From positions 1,991,501 through 2,055,500 of the forward strand of contig CM034392.1 of NCBI GenBank assembly GCA_019925095.2: a stretch of DNA of 64,000 nt, read 5' to 3'. Of this stretch, positions 9,440 through 20,684 are shown piece after piece (positions within the stretch are counted from its first letter, which is position 1; each line of letters opens with the position of its first letter). The position numbers and the translations under genes are program-made. Under the pieces are notes generated by a model. It was not told the DNA's origin. It worked only from the letters and a program-made list of their open reading frames with translations, and did no database searches. Source of the DNA: Dendrolimus kikuchii (Eukaryota > Arthropoda > Insecta > Lepidoptera > Lasiocampidae).

Positions 9440-9857
9440 TTCACGTCATGCAACACTTAATGACATAATCCGTCGGGCTCTTGTCACCGCCGGGATACCT
9501 GCCTTCCTAGAACCGAACGGCCTGTGCCGCGACGATGGCAGGAGACCCGATGGTATGTCATTGGTGCCCTGGAAGATGGGTCGCCCTTTAGTATGGGACG
9601 CGTCTTGTGTCGATACTTTGGCAGCGTCCCATCTTCCAGCTACTAGCATGTCTGCCGGTACAGGAGGCCCTAAAACGCCGCAAATACTCAGCCATCGGAA
9701 ATGGCTACATATTTGCGGCTTTTGGGGTCAAGACTCTGGGACCATGGGGGCCTGAGGTGCACAAGCTTTATCGAGACATAGTCAAACGTCTGGTGGATGT
9801 CTCACGTGACCAAAAGACTGGTTTATACCTCGGACAACGCATCAGCATTGCCATTTA
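9440..9857 (+). pseudogene. L-RLE: LINE C-terminal domain with RPD...WD motif
   Basis: Conceptual reading: [53 protein letters not shown], then after a frameshift near 9655 [12 protein letters not shown] and GLYLGQRISIAI, stop. The family consensus continues QRGNVASLLGTFP, present just past the stop. I know this domain as recurrent in invertebrate repeats, usually downstream of a reverse transcriptase. RPD followed about 15 residues later by WD resembles the restriction-like endonuclease of R2/R4/NeSL-type LINEs (inference). Broken by one frameshift and one stop. Confidence 0.65.
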
Positions 9858-9902
9858 GAGAGGCAACGTGGCCAGTCTTTTGGGCACGTTTCCGACTACA
9901 TT

Positions 9903-10190
9903 TTATAGACGGCCCACTTGATAGAAAGCGGTTACCATCACCTATGGACATTTGCAACACCAAAGGTGATACAAATGCGCTGCTGATCTCTTAAGGGAGA
10001 CTGGAACCAGATCACTAATGCCGGAACACAACTCAAGGTTGTTATGACGGCATACTCTAGACCAGGGGTGGTAGCCATCCAGTCGGGCAAATGCCCTACC
10101 ACCTGACTGTGGGTTGTTTTGTCGCCTCTTACGACAGGCCGCCTGGCCGCAGGAAATCGTATTCTTTCTCCGTTCCTACACGGATGAAAG
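9903..10190 (-). mobile_element. S1 retroposon, long form, tail-truncated
   Basis: Begins inside the tail at AGACGGCCCACTTGAT and extends to the head CTCCGTTCCTACACGGAT. It is fused directly to the end of L-RLE (9440-9857) without the usual GCAATAAA tail. Confidence 0.8.
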
Positions 10191-10596
10191 TAGAACTTGA
10201 TCGTATTTTATTGTCATTGAATATTAAGCTTGATATAAATAATTAACATAATTCACACAATATTACGTGTTTCGAGGCGACCGCCCCTGAAATACTAATT
10301 AATATACAATTACCGTAATACTATGGGATGTTACGGTAATTGTGTATAAATTAGTACTCCACACACGCCCATACCGAAAATGTAACCTTGAACAAGGGGA
10401 ATTTCTTAATAACAGTTAGGAAACTGTCGTTATAGGGAAATGTTTTTGTAATATAGAGTTGTTTAATAGTACATTATGGTACTAGTGTGTAACATTGGTG
10501 ATTACCGCCGAGGCGCCATTGAGACTCGAGCCGTAGGCGAGGGTCTTAAGAGAGCCGAGGACGGTAATCATCAATACACACGTGTATCATACGACG
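10191..10596. repeat. Two hairpin-forming segments
   Basis: Arms at 10291-10318 and 10331-10358 (core CAATTACCGTAA / TTACGGTAATTG) form a ~28-bp stem with few mismatches. A second pair, GTGATTACCG near 10498 and CGGTAATCATCAAT near 10562, flanks a GC-richer centre. Both look like short foldback or MITE remnants. No gene. Confidence 0.5.
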
Positions 10597-10964
10597 TTTT
10601 TCAACACACTTGTGAATAAAATAACAACAAAAACTCATTTTATTTAGTAGATAAAAAAAAGTTATATATGAGTGAAAGTTTTATTTATTAAACACGTACG
10701 AGTTAAAATTATCTATTTAAATAAGAAGTTGCATGAAATGAGCAAGCAATAGGAACATTAATTTATTTGTTCTATAGAAAACGATTTTTTTTTTGAATAA
10801 AAACTTTTTTAAGAACAAAGCAACACAACCAATAAAATTTAAAAAAAAAATCTATAACTCACTAGTGAGTTATAATGTTTTTTACTCACAGTTTGATAAT
10901 GGGTGTCATTCTGTGCCTAATTGCGGTGACCATAGAGCCACTTTATGAGCAAGTGTGTTGAAAA
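10597..10964. mobile_element. TIR element, 368 bp
   Basis: Left terminus TTTTCAACACACTTGTGAAT is inverted on the right as GAGCAAGTGTGTTGAAAA. Internally AT-rich with CTCACTAGTGAG. No ORF and no clear TSD, so superfamily unknown. Confidence 0.55.
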
Positions 10965-11002
10965 TGATTTTATTTTTATTATAGTTTATATACATTCTGA
11001 CG

Positions 11003-11152
11003 AACCTTAAGAACAGATGAGCGTGCATGACAAGAGTTATGAATGTCAAAGAAGCAAGTGAGGTGTGTAAGAATAAACCTAAATGGCGCTCTGTTGTTCG
11101 TGCCTACCCCGCAAGGGAACTGGCGTGAAGTTATGTATGTATGTATGTATAC
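11003..11152 (+). mobile_element. L-ATGT LINE 3' end
   Basis: From ACCTTAAGAACAGATGAGCG to TTATGTATGTATGTAT. The flanking phrase ATACATTCTGACG occurs at 10990 and 11150, a probable 13-bp TSD. Confidence 0.88.
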
Positions 11153-11186
11153 ATTCTGACGGCAACTTTGTAATTTTATATAATTA

Positions 11187-11575
11187 CTAGCTGACCCGGC
11201 AAACTTCGTACCGCCTCAGAATTAATAAATAGAAATCGTTGATTTCTGAACGACGAGACGAACATCAAATGTTTGACATTCAAAACAAAAAAAAACTTCA
11301 CTTTTAAATTTAATTTGAGTTCTGAACGACTCTTAAATTTAATTGATTTTTTAACGACGGGACGAATATCACATGTTTGACAGGTAAGAATAGTTTCTAA
11401 GGGAAGGCGAAATTGTTGTTTTTACTATATTACAAGCATTTTTTCATATTTACCACCTTTTAAACCTTCTCTGAACTTCCACAAATAATTCAAAGCCATA
11501 ATTAGCCATATCACTCCAACCGTTCTCGAGTTTCAACGAGACTAACGAACAGCAATTGATTTATGTATATATAGA
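11187..11575 (-). mobile_element. Helitron, non-autonomous
   Basis: The plus strand starts CTAGCTGACCCGGCAAAC after A and runs to ...TATATATAGA before T, so on the minus strand it begins TC and ends CTAG. CTAGCTGACCCGGCAAAC is a familiar insect Helitron 3' end. Internal near-duplicate blocks: ACGACGAGACGAACATCAAA and ACGACGGGACGAATATCACA. Confidence 0.7.
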
Positions 11576-11599
11576 TATAGATATATATATATATATATA

Positions 11600-11657
<58 letters not shown>

Positions 11658-11670
11658 TATAGATAGTATA
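11576..11670. repeat. (TA)n microsatellite
   Basis: Nearly pure TA with minor GATA interruptions, directly abutting the Helitron terminus. Confidence 0.95.
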
Positions 11671-11740
11671 AATGGCCGGGTAAAAATATGTGATCTCTAG
11701 TATCCGTCCAATGTGGATGAAGTCGCAGGCGAATCCTAGT

Positions 11741-11816
11741 TACACACACCCACACACACACACACACCCACCCACACACCCACACACCCACCCACACACA
11801 CACACACCCACCCACA

Positions 11817-11888
<72 letters not shown>

Positions 11889-11889
11889 T
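11741..11889. repeat. (CA)n microsatellite with CCCACA interruptions
   Basis: First half mixes ACACACCC and ACCCACCC blocks, second half is pure (CA)n. It gives spurious Thr-His or Val-Cys open frames at 11561-11920. Confidence 0.97.
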
Positions 11890-12365
11890 ACACCCACACA
11901 AATATATGTGTAGTTTTTGAAAAGTATAAAACAGAGTTAGATTGCGCTGCTTATTTGTTGGAGGAACTTAAAAAATCTTTTACGAGTTGGCCACTCGGTC
12001 GTAATGGCCGCGAGGGTTTGCCTTCCTGCAATTTTAATAAATACGGAATCCTTAAAGGTGCGATTATGGCGAGTAAAATCTTTCGCGTTTTTATTATGTA
12101 TATATTAATTGTTATTACTGCTGTGAGTTAGGGATTATTTTTGGTTTTTGTAGAGAGAAATAAAGAATTGTGTTTGTCTTTGTAGAAAGAAAGAAACGAA
12201 AGAAAAAATATTTATTCGAATTTCGAAATTTGTTGTCTTCTTAATGTCTCACAATGTAGTGAGACAGAAAAAAAAATATAGAAATAAAAAAACACCCAAA
12301 TTTCAATAGAGAAGATGGTTGGCAAGTACTACCTATTTGGGATCCAATCATCAAAACTATTAAGA
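11890..12365. other. Unassigned stretch
   Basis: No gene. AT-rich with a homopurine run near 12180-12215. Confidence 0.4.
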
Positions 12366-12836
12366 CGCAAACCCAGCAAAAACCAGCTGCAACACCTCAA
12401 GACACTGAGCTCTTTCTGCGTACAATGGAACACAAACCAACTTGACTGATAATTACTTTTATTTTTCCTTCCACCCATTTTAATATTATATAAAATTATT
12501 AGACCTAGGCATGTTTGCTGAAGAGTTTCTTGCGTCGCTTCTTCTCTTCAAGCCATAACATGTTGCGAAGCGGTAGTAAATTAGATTAGGCCCCCATAGA
12601 GTAAATAATAGCCATAAACAAAATTAAAACTAAATAATTAAAATGAACAAGTTGGCGGTAGGCTAAATAAAACTTTAACAATACTCGTTGACACTTGATA
12701 TCTTTGTCTTCCGTGATCACGGCCACTGAAAAGTGGGCGAAATGTCGGAAAAACTAAAATCAAATAAAATTACCGCGCTTAAAACCGTTAAAACGAAGTT
12801 TTATTATGTATACAAGTCGCGAAAACTTAAGAAAAT
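12366..12836 (+). mobile_element. PLE-H copy with upstream module end
   Basis: Bases 12366-12500 match the end of the GC-rich module seen in full at 52110-52490 (CAAACCCAGCAAAAACCAGC, CTCTTTCTGCGTACA, ACACAAACCAACTTGA). PLE-H follows from GCATGTTTGCTGAAGAG to CGCGAAAACTTAAGAAAATA. The same module-to-PLE junction occurs at 52010-52110, so they form one element. The ribozyme-like motif at 12711-12748 has two substitutions (GGGCGAAAT). Confidence 0.65.
12711..12748 (+). ncRNA. Hammerhead-like motif, mutated copy
   Basis: Core GTGATCA retained; stem II is GGCCACT/AGTGGGC (one mismatch) and GAAACGTC has become GAAATGTC, breaking the ACGT palindrome. Probably inactive. Confidence 0.45.
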
Positions 12837-12954
12837 ATTATGTGAGACAGAAGAAGACAGCAATAGGAATATAACACACATATTACCGACTTAAATTTAC
12901 ATACATAAATTATAAGCTAGTATAATGCAGAAATTTATAAATAATCGAATACAA

Positions 12955-13065
12955 TAAAAGAAAACTTAACTTATTTGTATTGTATTCTACCCATAGTCCC
13001 TCAAGACTATAAGTAGAATGCTGAGCCTAGATCACAGTCTTCTATGGGTAAAGTGCCCAGTTTAT
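12955..13065 (-). mobile_element. L-RLE LINE 3' end
   Basis: Inverse match to 21405-21500: GTAGAATACAATACAAATAA, AGTTTTCTT, ATAGTCTTGAGGGA and the upstream ATAGAAGACTGTGATC. Only the 3' UTR and last codons are present. Confidence 0.7.
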
Positions 13066-13598
13066 AACAAACTAAATACTTAGTCTCGCTATGGTACCAA
13101 ATGTACCGTAAATGTCAGACACAACCTGACGCTGGTTTTCAACTGCACCCTGTGACGGACGGATGTCGCACTGTTATTTATTTAACAATAATAAATATAT
13201 TATATTGATAAATAATAATAACAATATAACAAATAGAAAAAAATCTTAGGTCCATTTTGAATAGTTCAGCTACAAATAATATTTTAAATCAATGAAAAAA
13301 AAAAATGTTCTTACATTCGACTTGGCACTACTTGTGTATCTAGCCAGTGTCAAGTATCAACGAGTATTCAAATTTAGAAATTATCTTCAAGCAAAAAAGC
13401 ATCAGCCGAATTGGAGGTCTTTGAAAATCGCGAAACGAGTTCTCGGGACGGCCTGAATAGATGCATTTCGCTAAACAAGTAATTTTTTTTATTTATATAC
13501 ATTTTTTTAGTTTAAAACAACCCTTATCCTACAATTATTGTCCAGATCTGGATACTGGAGCTGATTCGGACAAAAGCAATAGTCAAAAAGTTCTCGGC
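13066..13598. other. Unassigned AT-rich stretch
   Basis: No gene or recognised repeat. Confidence 0.4.
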
Positions 13599-13758
13599 GA
13601 AAACCCATTAAAAAATTAAAGGATGGTGTCATCATGTGGTTCTGTTGACTAATTCCTTTGGCTGCAAAACGATAGGTTACCAGGCCATAATAATATTATG
13701 AATTAGTCAATAGAACCACATGACGACACCATCCTTCAATTTTTTTAAGGGGTTTTTG
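13599..13758. mobile_element. Foldback element, ~57-bp arms
   Basis: The left arm contains GGATGGTGTC, ATGTGGTTCT and TTGACTAATTC; the right arm 13700-13758 contains GAATTAGTCAA, AGAACCACATGA and GACACCATCC, the reverse complement with a few mismatches, around a ~45-nt loop. The whole unit can fold into one hairpin. No ORF. Confidence 0.75.
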
Positions 13759-14324
13759 TTTTTGCTAAAAAAAAGAAATTAAATATTTATCAAATGTACC
13801 CTAAATTAATACTTTTTAATATTTAGATTTGACGTACGAAAATTACAAATATAATTAAAAATATTCTGTCTTAATTCCATTGTTAAAGAGAGATTGGCAA
13901 CGTAATGGAATAGACAAAACTAGAATCCTTTTTCAGTGCATGAAAAGTTTTTAATAGCATCTCATAAACTTGTAGACGATTGACAATTTAAAGTGAACGA
14001 CAAATCTCGAAATCCCGGCAGCGAAGGTCCTTCTTATAAAATGCATGTCGTTATGACACGACAAAGGAAAATGTATCTTATGTATATAGAATAAGGTGGA
14101 TAATTAAATGTTATGTTGTGAATGCTTATAAGAATCATAGAGGTGAACGCTCTTTTAAATGCTGGCTGTATGTTTACGTGAATTTCAAATTTAGAATGAA
14201 TTTTTAAGAATAAAATAGAAAAATCTCATTTTGACACTGACGACTGAGTGACGGGATTGAGTGATTACATATTGCAGTTATGTTGTTATTAGCAACGCAT
14301 CTTATAATCTTTGTTACATTATTT
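13759..14324. other. Unassigned AT-rich stretch
   Basis: No gene or recognised repeat. Confidence 0.4.
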
Positions 14325-14635
14325 TATCCGTGCAGGAACGGAGAAATAATACGATTTCCTGCGGCCGGGCGGCCTGTCGTAAGAGGCGACAAAACAACCC
14401 ACAGCCAGGAGGTAGGGCATTTCAGGGCTGGATGGCTACCACACCTGGTCTAAAGTATGCCACCATAACAACCTTGAGTTGTGTTCCGGCATTAGTGACC
14501 AGATTCCAGTCTCCCTTAAGAGAGCAGCAGCGTATTTGTAGCAGCTTTGGTGTTGCAAATGTCCATAGGCGATGGTAACCCCGCTTTCCATCAAGTGGGC
14601 CGTCTGCCTGTCTACTGAACTCCTGCAATAAAAAA
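14325..14635 (+). mobile_element. S1 retroposon, long form
   Basis: Head TTATCCGTGCAGGAACGG, tail CTCCTGCAATAAAAAAAA. A G insertion in the TAACCCCGCTTTCC block distinguishes this copy. Confidence 0.88.
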
Positions 14636-14763
14636 AATATTTTTGGTCTTCAAATAAGTATAAAAGCTCAGGAAGACCTTCATCAAAATGCATTATAGTA
14701 TGGTCTGGATATTTGAATAGATTTACGAAATTAACACTAATTAAGTTTTGATTAAGGAGATGG

Positions 14764-14905
14764 TTTTTTTTATTGCCTGCAGCAGACAAACAGGCAGACG
14801 GCCCACCTGATGGAAAGTGGTCACTGTCACTTATGGACGTTTGTAACAGCAAGGGCGTCGCTAACGCATTGCCGACCTTTAGAGAATATCCATTTGTAGA
14901 AAACT
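14764..14905 (-). mobile_element. Jockey-type LINE 3' tail
   Basis: Minus-strand tail: GCCGTCTGCCTGTTTGTCTG, CTGCAGGCAATAAAAAAA, and upstream remnants of the ORF2 end. Related to 6716-7330 but truncated ~140 bp from the end. Confidence 0.75.
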
Positions 14906-15379
14906 TAGTGCGCTGGCGAACGCTTCCAAAGAAGAAGTCTCTTAATAGGAGATCAATGTACTCTGTGAGAAGAAGTAACCCCCTTTTTTAAAGATAGCCT
15001 CTCCACTACCATAGACACAAGTTGCTGCTGGAATGACATTAACAATATATTACTTTTGACAATGACATTTCAATGACCCTCTGACCAAAATCAGTGTTTT
15101 GCATTGAATCTATATAGATAAAAAAAATGTAGTGTGTGTGTGTGCGTTCATACGCACACACAATTATAATTCTACTGTAACTTATATTAATATAAATATT
15201 ATTCCTTTAGCCTACATCCGTCAACATATTATAATTTAAAATAAACCTCTGGTATCACTGTCAATTTTTCACTGTATTAGTCTAAAAAATATTATTATCA
15301 CTTTTATTTCGGTCCAAATTGGACCTATGTCTAATCATCGGTCTTATTGACTCTCTAATCTGTGCTACACAATATAAAA
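14906..15379. other. Unassigned AT-rich stretch
   Basis: No gene. A short (GT)n/(CA)n patch near 15132-15160. The 156-codon open frame at 15319-15789 crosses two different repeats and is not credible. Confidence 0.4.
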
Positions 15380-15510
15380 CTCGTATCTCATTCTCTCGCA
15401 GGCTTAGTCCTATAGATTTATGTGTTTATCTCTTTTCAGTGTCGCTTTTTCGTTTCATCCAGTTTGAAATCATAACGATTCTAAAGAAGTTTCACTTCAA
15501 AAAGTATCAA
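15380..15510 (+). repeat. Unnamed dispersed repeat
   Basis: Blocks TCGCAGGCTTAGTCCTATAG, TTATCTCTTTT, GTGTCGCTTTT and GAAGTTTCACTTC recur in inverse at 61890-62025 and partly at 63855-63930. No ORF or terminus recognised. Confidence 0.6.
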
Positions 15511-15644
15511 ATAAAAAATACGTCGAGAGGTGTTCTATCGCTTTTGTCCATGGATTATGGCGACATATGCCCCTTTTCTAACTTTCACAATGGCCAAAAT
15601 CAAACTAAGGCGGGTCACCTCAGTGATACTAGATCGATACTAAA

Positions 15645-16050
15645 TTTATTAATATTTCCTTTTTTTTATTATTATTTATTATATATATCTCTGCAGACTC
15701 GAGTTCCGTACCCTTTTTTAATACTTAATTTCTATGAAAAATTTGAGACTCCGTACACGCTTATTGTCTATTTTTGTTTGTGTATGTGACATTATATGTA
15801 GTACTTTTTCTGTTTTGGTGTACCTTAAGAATAACTTATTATATTAATTTATTCTAATTTTAATACTAAACTTATACTAATGTAGAGTGTATCTGTTACA
15901 TGCTGGTATTGTGAGGAAGTGCATGTGCAGTGTTGGCCTTATATCTATACTTATATATAGTCGTATCTAGTGCCATGTGTGTTGTTTTTTCTTTTCTGGG
16001 TTATTAATTTTTAGGCTCTTCGTGTGTCTTGGTTTGTTTGTGGAGTGTGT
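15645..16050 (+). repeat. Dispersed repeat, copy 1
   Basis: Matches 57465-57845 in the same orientation: ACTCGAGTTCCGTACCC, ACACGCTTATTGT, TACCTTAAGAATAACTTATT, GTAGAGTGTATCTGTTACAT, GTGCATGTGCAGTG. No protein motif and no tail seen. Confidence 0.7.
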
Positions 16051-16614
16051 TAATATTTGCTTACATACTTATAGTAGCAAAATGTAAACCATACCGCGAT
16101 CTATTGTTTGACTAGCGCCATCTATCGATGTACAAAATAAGTTTTGCTCCATACTTAACCACTTTCAATATTATTTATACTCACTCGCGTTAATACACAG
16201 CGACATTTATATACTTTCGAGTAACCTCTGAATATTCCGAGTGCGCAGACCCTAATTCATTCCCGGGCATTATTCTGTTTAGTCGTTGACAGCCTTCGTG
16301 TTGGGGACCAAAGGTCGCCGAAAAGTCTGCCTGTTAACTCAGAACGAACAAACGAAGGAAGAATAACCTTTTATGTCATTTTCGCCATTTTGTTTTCAGT
16401 TTTTCACGCCAACACGCCTCGGCGATGCATTTGAAAAATACCGTTGTTACGAGTGCTCGATTTTTTTGTTGCTTTCTATTCACATTGCTATATTCACACC
16501 TCGTTGTTGTCAAAAATATTTGTGTACATGAACATATTATTATTGCTGACTAGTTATTCGGTGCTATTATAGTGCCAAGCCAAATGTAATAAATAATAGT
16601 AGGTACCACACTCG
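16051..16614. other. Unassigned stretch
   Basis: No gene or recognised repeat. Confidence 0.4.
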
Positions 16615-17042
16615 CACCGACTTCAAACCTATCAATAGGTAGCAACATACAAATAATAGTATTTCATTAATATTAAAGTTATTAGGTTTGCATGAGAGGT
16701 GTATTAAATTAAATAATTATTAAGTTATTTTATACTTTTTAGTTTTTGAAGTCTTTTTAATTTGTTACTTTTTAGTGTCTAGCCATGGTTAGGCCTATGA
16801 AAGGTGCCGCGCGCCTAAAAAATATATGTCCCAAGAAACCGGGAACGGAAACAAAAATGTTATAAAATGAAAACTACCAAGCCAAATTATGTTAAATTTT
16901 TAAGGGACCATATGACAAATATTCCGCATCAAATTAAAGAAGAATCACGTAAATCGGATCATAAATCTCAACGTAATCGGTGTACATCCATAAAAAAATA
17001 TCAATCCAGTTGGGAACCTCTTCCTTTTTGAAGTCGGTTAAT
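16615..17042. mobile_element. MITE-like element with GAAGTCGGTT end
   Basis: Left end CACCGACTTCAAACC and right end CTTTTTGAAGTCGGTTAA are related to the termini at 3291-3600. No transposase. Confidence 0.5.
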
Positions 17043-17402
17043 AAAATGAGGTGATGTTTAATTAATGTATGGTAAATAGAACATTTTTGTTGAAAACATC
17101 ACTTTCCCTGGGTTTGTCGTTTGGTATTCCTTCACAGAAATTGATCCTAACAAACTACACTATGATTTGGTACAATAATACAGATTGTGTTTATTTTTAA
17201 TTAATCAGCTGATTCGATTCCCGACACGGGTAATTGATGTTTCAAAAATCTAGATTTTCGCCATAACTTTAAGACCCTTTTGAGTGTTTTTCACTATTTC
17301 ATATAGTTTAGGATTCGGTCCTGAAAGGCCACTTGAGAAATTCATCTGTATAGTTGAAAATCTATAGAATCTATAATATAGGGCTAGTTTACTGAAGTTA
17401 TT
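17043..17402. other. Unassigned stretch
   Basis: No gene or recognised repeat. Confidence 0.4.
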
Positions 17403-17640
17403 TTTTTATTGCAGGAGATCAGCAGACAGGCAGACGGCGCACTTGATGGAAAGCGGTTACCATCGCCTATGGACCTTTGCAACACCAAAGTTGCTACAAA
17501 TGCGCTGCTGCTCTCTTAAGGAAGACTGAGACTGGAACCTGGTCACTAATGCCGGAACACAACTCAAGGTTGTTATGGCGACATACTTTAGACCAGGGGT
17601 GGTAGCCATCCAGTCGGGCAAATGCCCTACCACCTGGAAG
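17403..17640 (-). mobile_element. S1 retroposon, short form
   Basis: Tail TTTTTTTATTGCAGGAGATC; head ends at CTACCACCTGG, the short-form boundary. It has a 7-base internal duplication (GACTGAGACTGG). Confidence 0.85.
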
Positions 17641-18674
17641 TTGGAAGAAAGTTTTGATTTACGACGTATCTCGGAACCCTTAATTCCCGCAACCAGGGAG
17701 TCCAATAAAAATAATTCTCACTGAAATTTACATGAATAAAACCCAACGTTTTTCCGTTAGGTCTCCGTTCGGACTTCAGTCAGTTTCCACTGTCAGATTT
17801 CAAATCGATTAAAAATGTCGGCCCGTTAAAATATCGTGTGTCAATTTTTGTCTGATAAAAATATGTTAATTAAATTTTTAAACTACACTAAGCTGATTGA
17901 TATACAGAATTTGGTTTATTAATTATAATATATCCTGACAAACATATAGTTGCGTATATATTATATTAAAAATCTAAGTCTTTAGGTTCGATCGCAGTAT
18001 CACGTAAGCATAAGAAATGATTTGTTATGTTCGTTACTTTCCTTAATTTTATTATGTTGGCTATCAAATAAGAAGTTAATGTTACATTAATAGATCACAC
18101 CGTATCTAGAGACAAAATGTTACAAATTAAAAATGAGCCAAGTGCGTATTATTCTATGTTTGAATACAAGTTTCCTTTAAGGTATTAATATACACTGTTT
18201 GAATTCAAAATATCCCATATCTAAAAATTTTCAATGGATCTTGTTTAGATGAATTTTCGTTGAAAGTATTTTTCGAGTTTACTAACTTATTTTTATTTCA
18301 ATTTGCAACTTATACTATAAAAGAGAGAGACAAACAATATTCAAAAATTTTAAAAGTTGAATCTGAGAAAATTTTATGTGTATATCCCGCCGCCTGTTGA
18401 TATAAAAAAAGTCATTAAAGAACTTTATCATTGACCTTAAGGTCTGGTTAAAGATATTCAATATGACTGTACTATGATTTTTTTTCCACGGTCAGTTACA
18501 TAGCGGCTCTTAATCCATAATTTATTCGTAGTTTCAGTACATTTTATAGCTGCAAATATAGAATATCTTCCTGTTAAATTTCATTCGTATATATCAAAAA
18601 TATTTACTATGACATATAAAGACTGATAGACGGACGAGAATGGCGATATTATAAGATTTACGTTGTTATCAATA
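17641..18674. other. Unassigned AT-rich stretch, ~1 kb
   Basis: No gene or repeat that I can place. Confidence 0.4.
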
Positions 18675-18930
18675 CTAGTGGTCGCCCAGTGGTCGAAATT
18701 CGACCATAATTAATTTAAATTATAAGTTTGAACACAATTAAAGTTGTCAAACACTATGCTTCTATAATCACAGATTTCACCAAGACTACACTGTTAATTT
18801 GACTTTAACAATAAACAAAAGAGCATATATGCGTATGTGTGTCAAATACATGGTAGTGTGTGTAATGTTTTTTTTATTGATTTAATATATTTTCATGCAT
18901 GATTTAAAAAAATATTATCATTCTGCACTC
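18675..18930 (-). mobile_element. Helitron-like HelN
   Basis: The plus strand begins CTAGTGGTCGCCCAGT then the near-palindrome GGTCGAAATTCGACC, i.e. on the minus strand a hairpin about 10 nt before CTAG. The same family lies in plus orientation at 24299-24718. Confidence 0.55.
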
Positions 18931-18989
18931 CTTTTCTATATAAACTATAAGTGTGCGTAATTTTATACTCCTCTGTCGGCGCAATTTTC

Positions 18990-19593
18990 GTAAAAAGGGG
19001 TATACTTGGGCATTTATTTAGATAAATTCATATCGTGGGGATCACAGGTCCAAGAGGTCAGTCGGAAAGTGTTTGCGTCGGCTGCTAGTTTAAGACGCTT
19101 ACGGAACTTTTTACCGTTTACCACCAAGATCTCACTTGCTCAGTCTCTTCTCCTTCCCATCCTCGTCTACGCTGATGTCGTCTATCTTGACCTCGCAGAA
19201 TATCAACTTGATAAACTTGAGCAGCTTCAAAACCTTTGCATTCGTTTCATATTTGGGTTACGCAAATATGATCATATATCTGAATTTCACATTAAACTCA
19301 AGTGGCTTCCCATCCGCCTTCGCCGGATTTCGCATATCCTGTCTCTTCTTCACAACATATTGTTTAATCCCAAGTCCTCTGATTATCTCAAGGAACGCTT
19401 TCAGTTCCTCAATTACAGTGATTCAAGATTCTTTAGATTGTCAGAGAATTTGGAACTGAAAACGCCTTTCAACAGAACCAGTTTTTACAACAAGTCTTTT
19501 ATCGTCTAGGCCATTCAACTCTGGAATTCACTACCACTAAACATCAAGCAGACACGATCATTACCTTCTTTTAACAGATTAGTTAAAGATTAA
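18990..19593 (+). pseudogene. LINE ORF2 C-terminus (CR1/Jockey superfamily), one internal stop
   Basis: Frame from VYLGIYLDKFISWG through RRLRNFLPFTTKISLAQSLL, LEQLQNLCIRFIFGLRKYDH and SFYNKSFIV, then TAG at 19507-19509, then AIQLWNSLPLNIKQTRSLPS and a TAA at 19591-19593. The TAG occupies the place of the Gln in the family pattern FTVQA, so a C-to-T change probably created it. Catalytic RT motifs lie upstream and are absent. Confidence 0.85.
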
Positions 19594-19749
19594 TACCTCA
19601 AGCTATAGTGTTATTGTTTACATTTTTATATGTATAATATAATATGTGTATTTATGTATGTATATATATATTATCATATTTGATTATGAATTATGAATAT
19701 ATATTATTATGAATATTTATTATGAATAAACTAAATTACTGTACAAGTG

Positions 19750-20078
19750 CCGTTTTATCCATGCAGGAACGGAGAAAGAATACAATTTCCTGCGGCCAGG
19801 CGGCCTGTCGTAAGAGGCGACAAAACAACCCACAGCCAGGTGGTAGGGCATTTGCCCGACTGGATGGCTACCACCCCTGGTCTAAAGCATGTCGCCATAA
19901 CAACCTTGAGTTGTGTTCCGGCATTAGTGTCCAGGTTCCAGTCTCCCTTAAGAGAGCAGCAGCGCATTTGTAGCACCTTTGGTGTTGCAAATGTCCATAG
20001 GCGATGGTAACCGCTTTCCATCAAGTGGGCCGTCCGCCTGTCTGCTGAATTCCTGCAATAAAAAAAAATAAAAAAAAT
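19750..20078 (+). mobile_element. S1 retroposon, long form
   Basis: Head TTATCCATGCAGGAACGG, tail TTCCTGCAATAAAAAAAAAT. One of the best-preserved copies; its apparent frames (19722-20010) are shared by other S1 copies and are not a conserved protein. Confidence 0.9.
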
Positions 20079-20094
20079 TAGCAACTACCGACTT

Positions 20095-20232
20095 TTGTTG
20101 TCCTTCTATACTCCATCCAAAGGCGGAAGAAATCGCCTTGGGCGATAAGACCGCCGATTGTACTTGTGTATTAATGTTCTTGATTTTATGTTGCATTTTT
20201 GTACAATAAAGTATATTCTATTCTATTCTACA
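20095..20232 (+). mobile_element. R-TTCTA retroposon 3' end
   Basis: GGCGGAAGAAATCGCC, GCGATAAGACCGCCG, GTACAATAAAGTAT, then (TTCTA)n. It follows the S1 tail by under 20 bp. Confidence 0.78.
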
Positions 20233-20684
20233 AAGCTTTTGCTTTACGTATTAATAAAATGATACCTACACCTTAAAAGGACAAAAGACAGTAAAAAAAT
20301 CGTCCACCGTTTAGTGTATTGGAAACAAGCATTTGCCTTATTCAACGCGTCGAGTTCTTAAGCAAAGATAATAAATTTTTCTTTTATATTTTACATATTA
20401 ATGCGACGCCAGAGTTCTTTTAACGCTTCACAATCTAGTTTATACACATAATAAAGCAGGTAGATTCTTAAAAAGTTTCGTCACTCCCAAAATATCCCTC
20501 GTTCTATATTTAATTTTGTATTTATTTTGATCTTAGCTCCGACGCTAATTTGGTAGGGAGAGATTAATTATATTAATCTGTTTTCTTTTAGCTTTTTTCG
20601 GAATAACCTTTCTTTTTATAAGGACTTCTAATTTTGTTTTGTGTTCTTTTGTTGTATTAAATCTATTTAAAGTTCTTTTTTTTT
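20233..20684. other. Unassigned AT-rich stretch
   Basis: No gene or recognised repeat. Confidence 0.4.

Noticed and set aside
11561..11920. Val-Cys or Thr-His repeat protein
   Set aside because: Reading of the TA and CA microsatellites.
15319..15789. 156-codon frame
   Set aside because: Spans two unrelated dispersed repeats; the second copy at 57465 does not preserve it.
19722..20084. S1-encoded small protein (...GVANVHRRW)
   Set aside because: The C-terminal string resembles the Jockey ORF2 end because the tail is shared, but frames in other S1 copies are shifted or stopped; it is not a maintained ORF.
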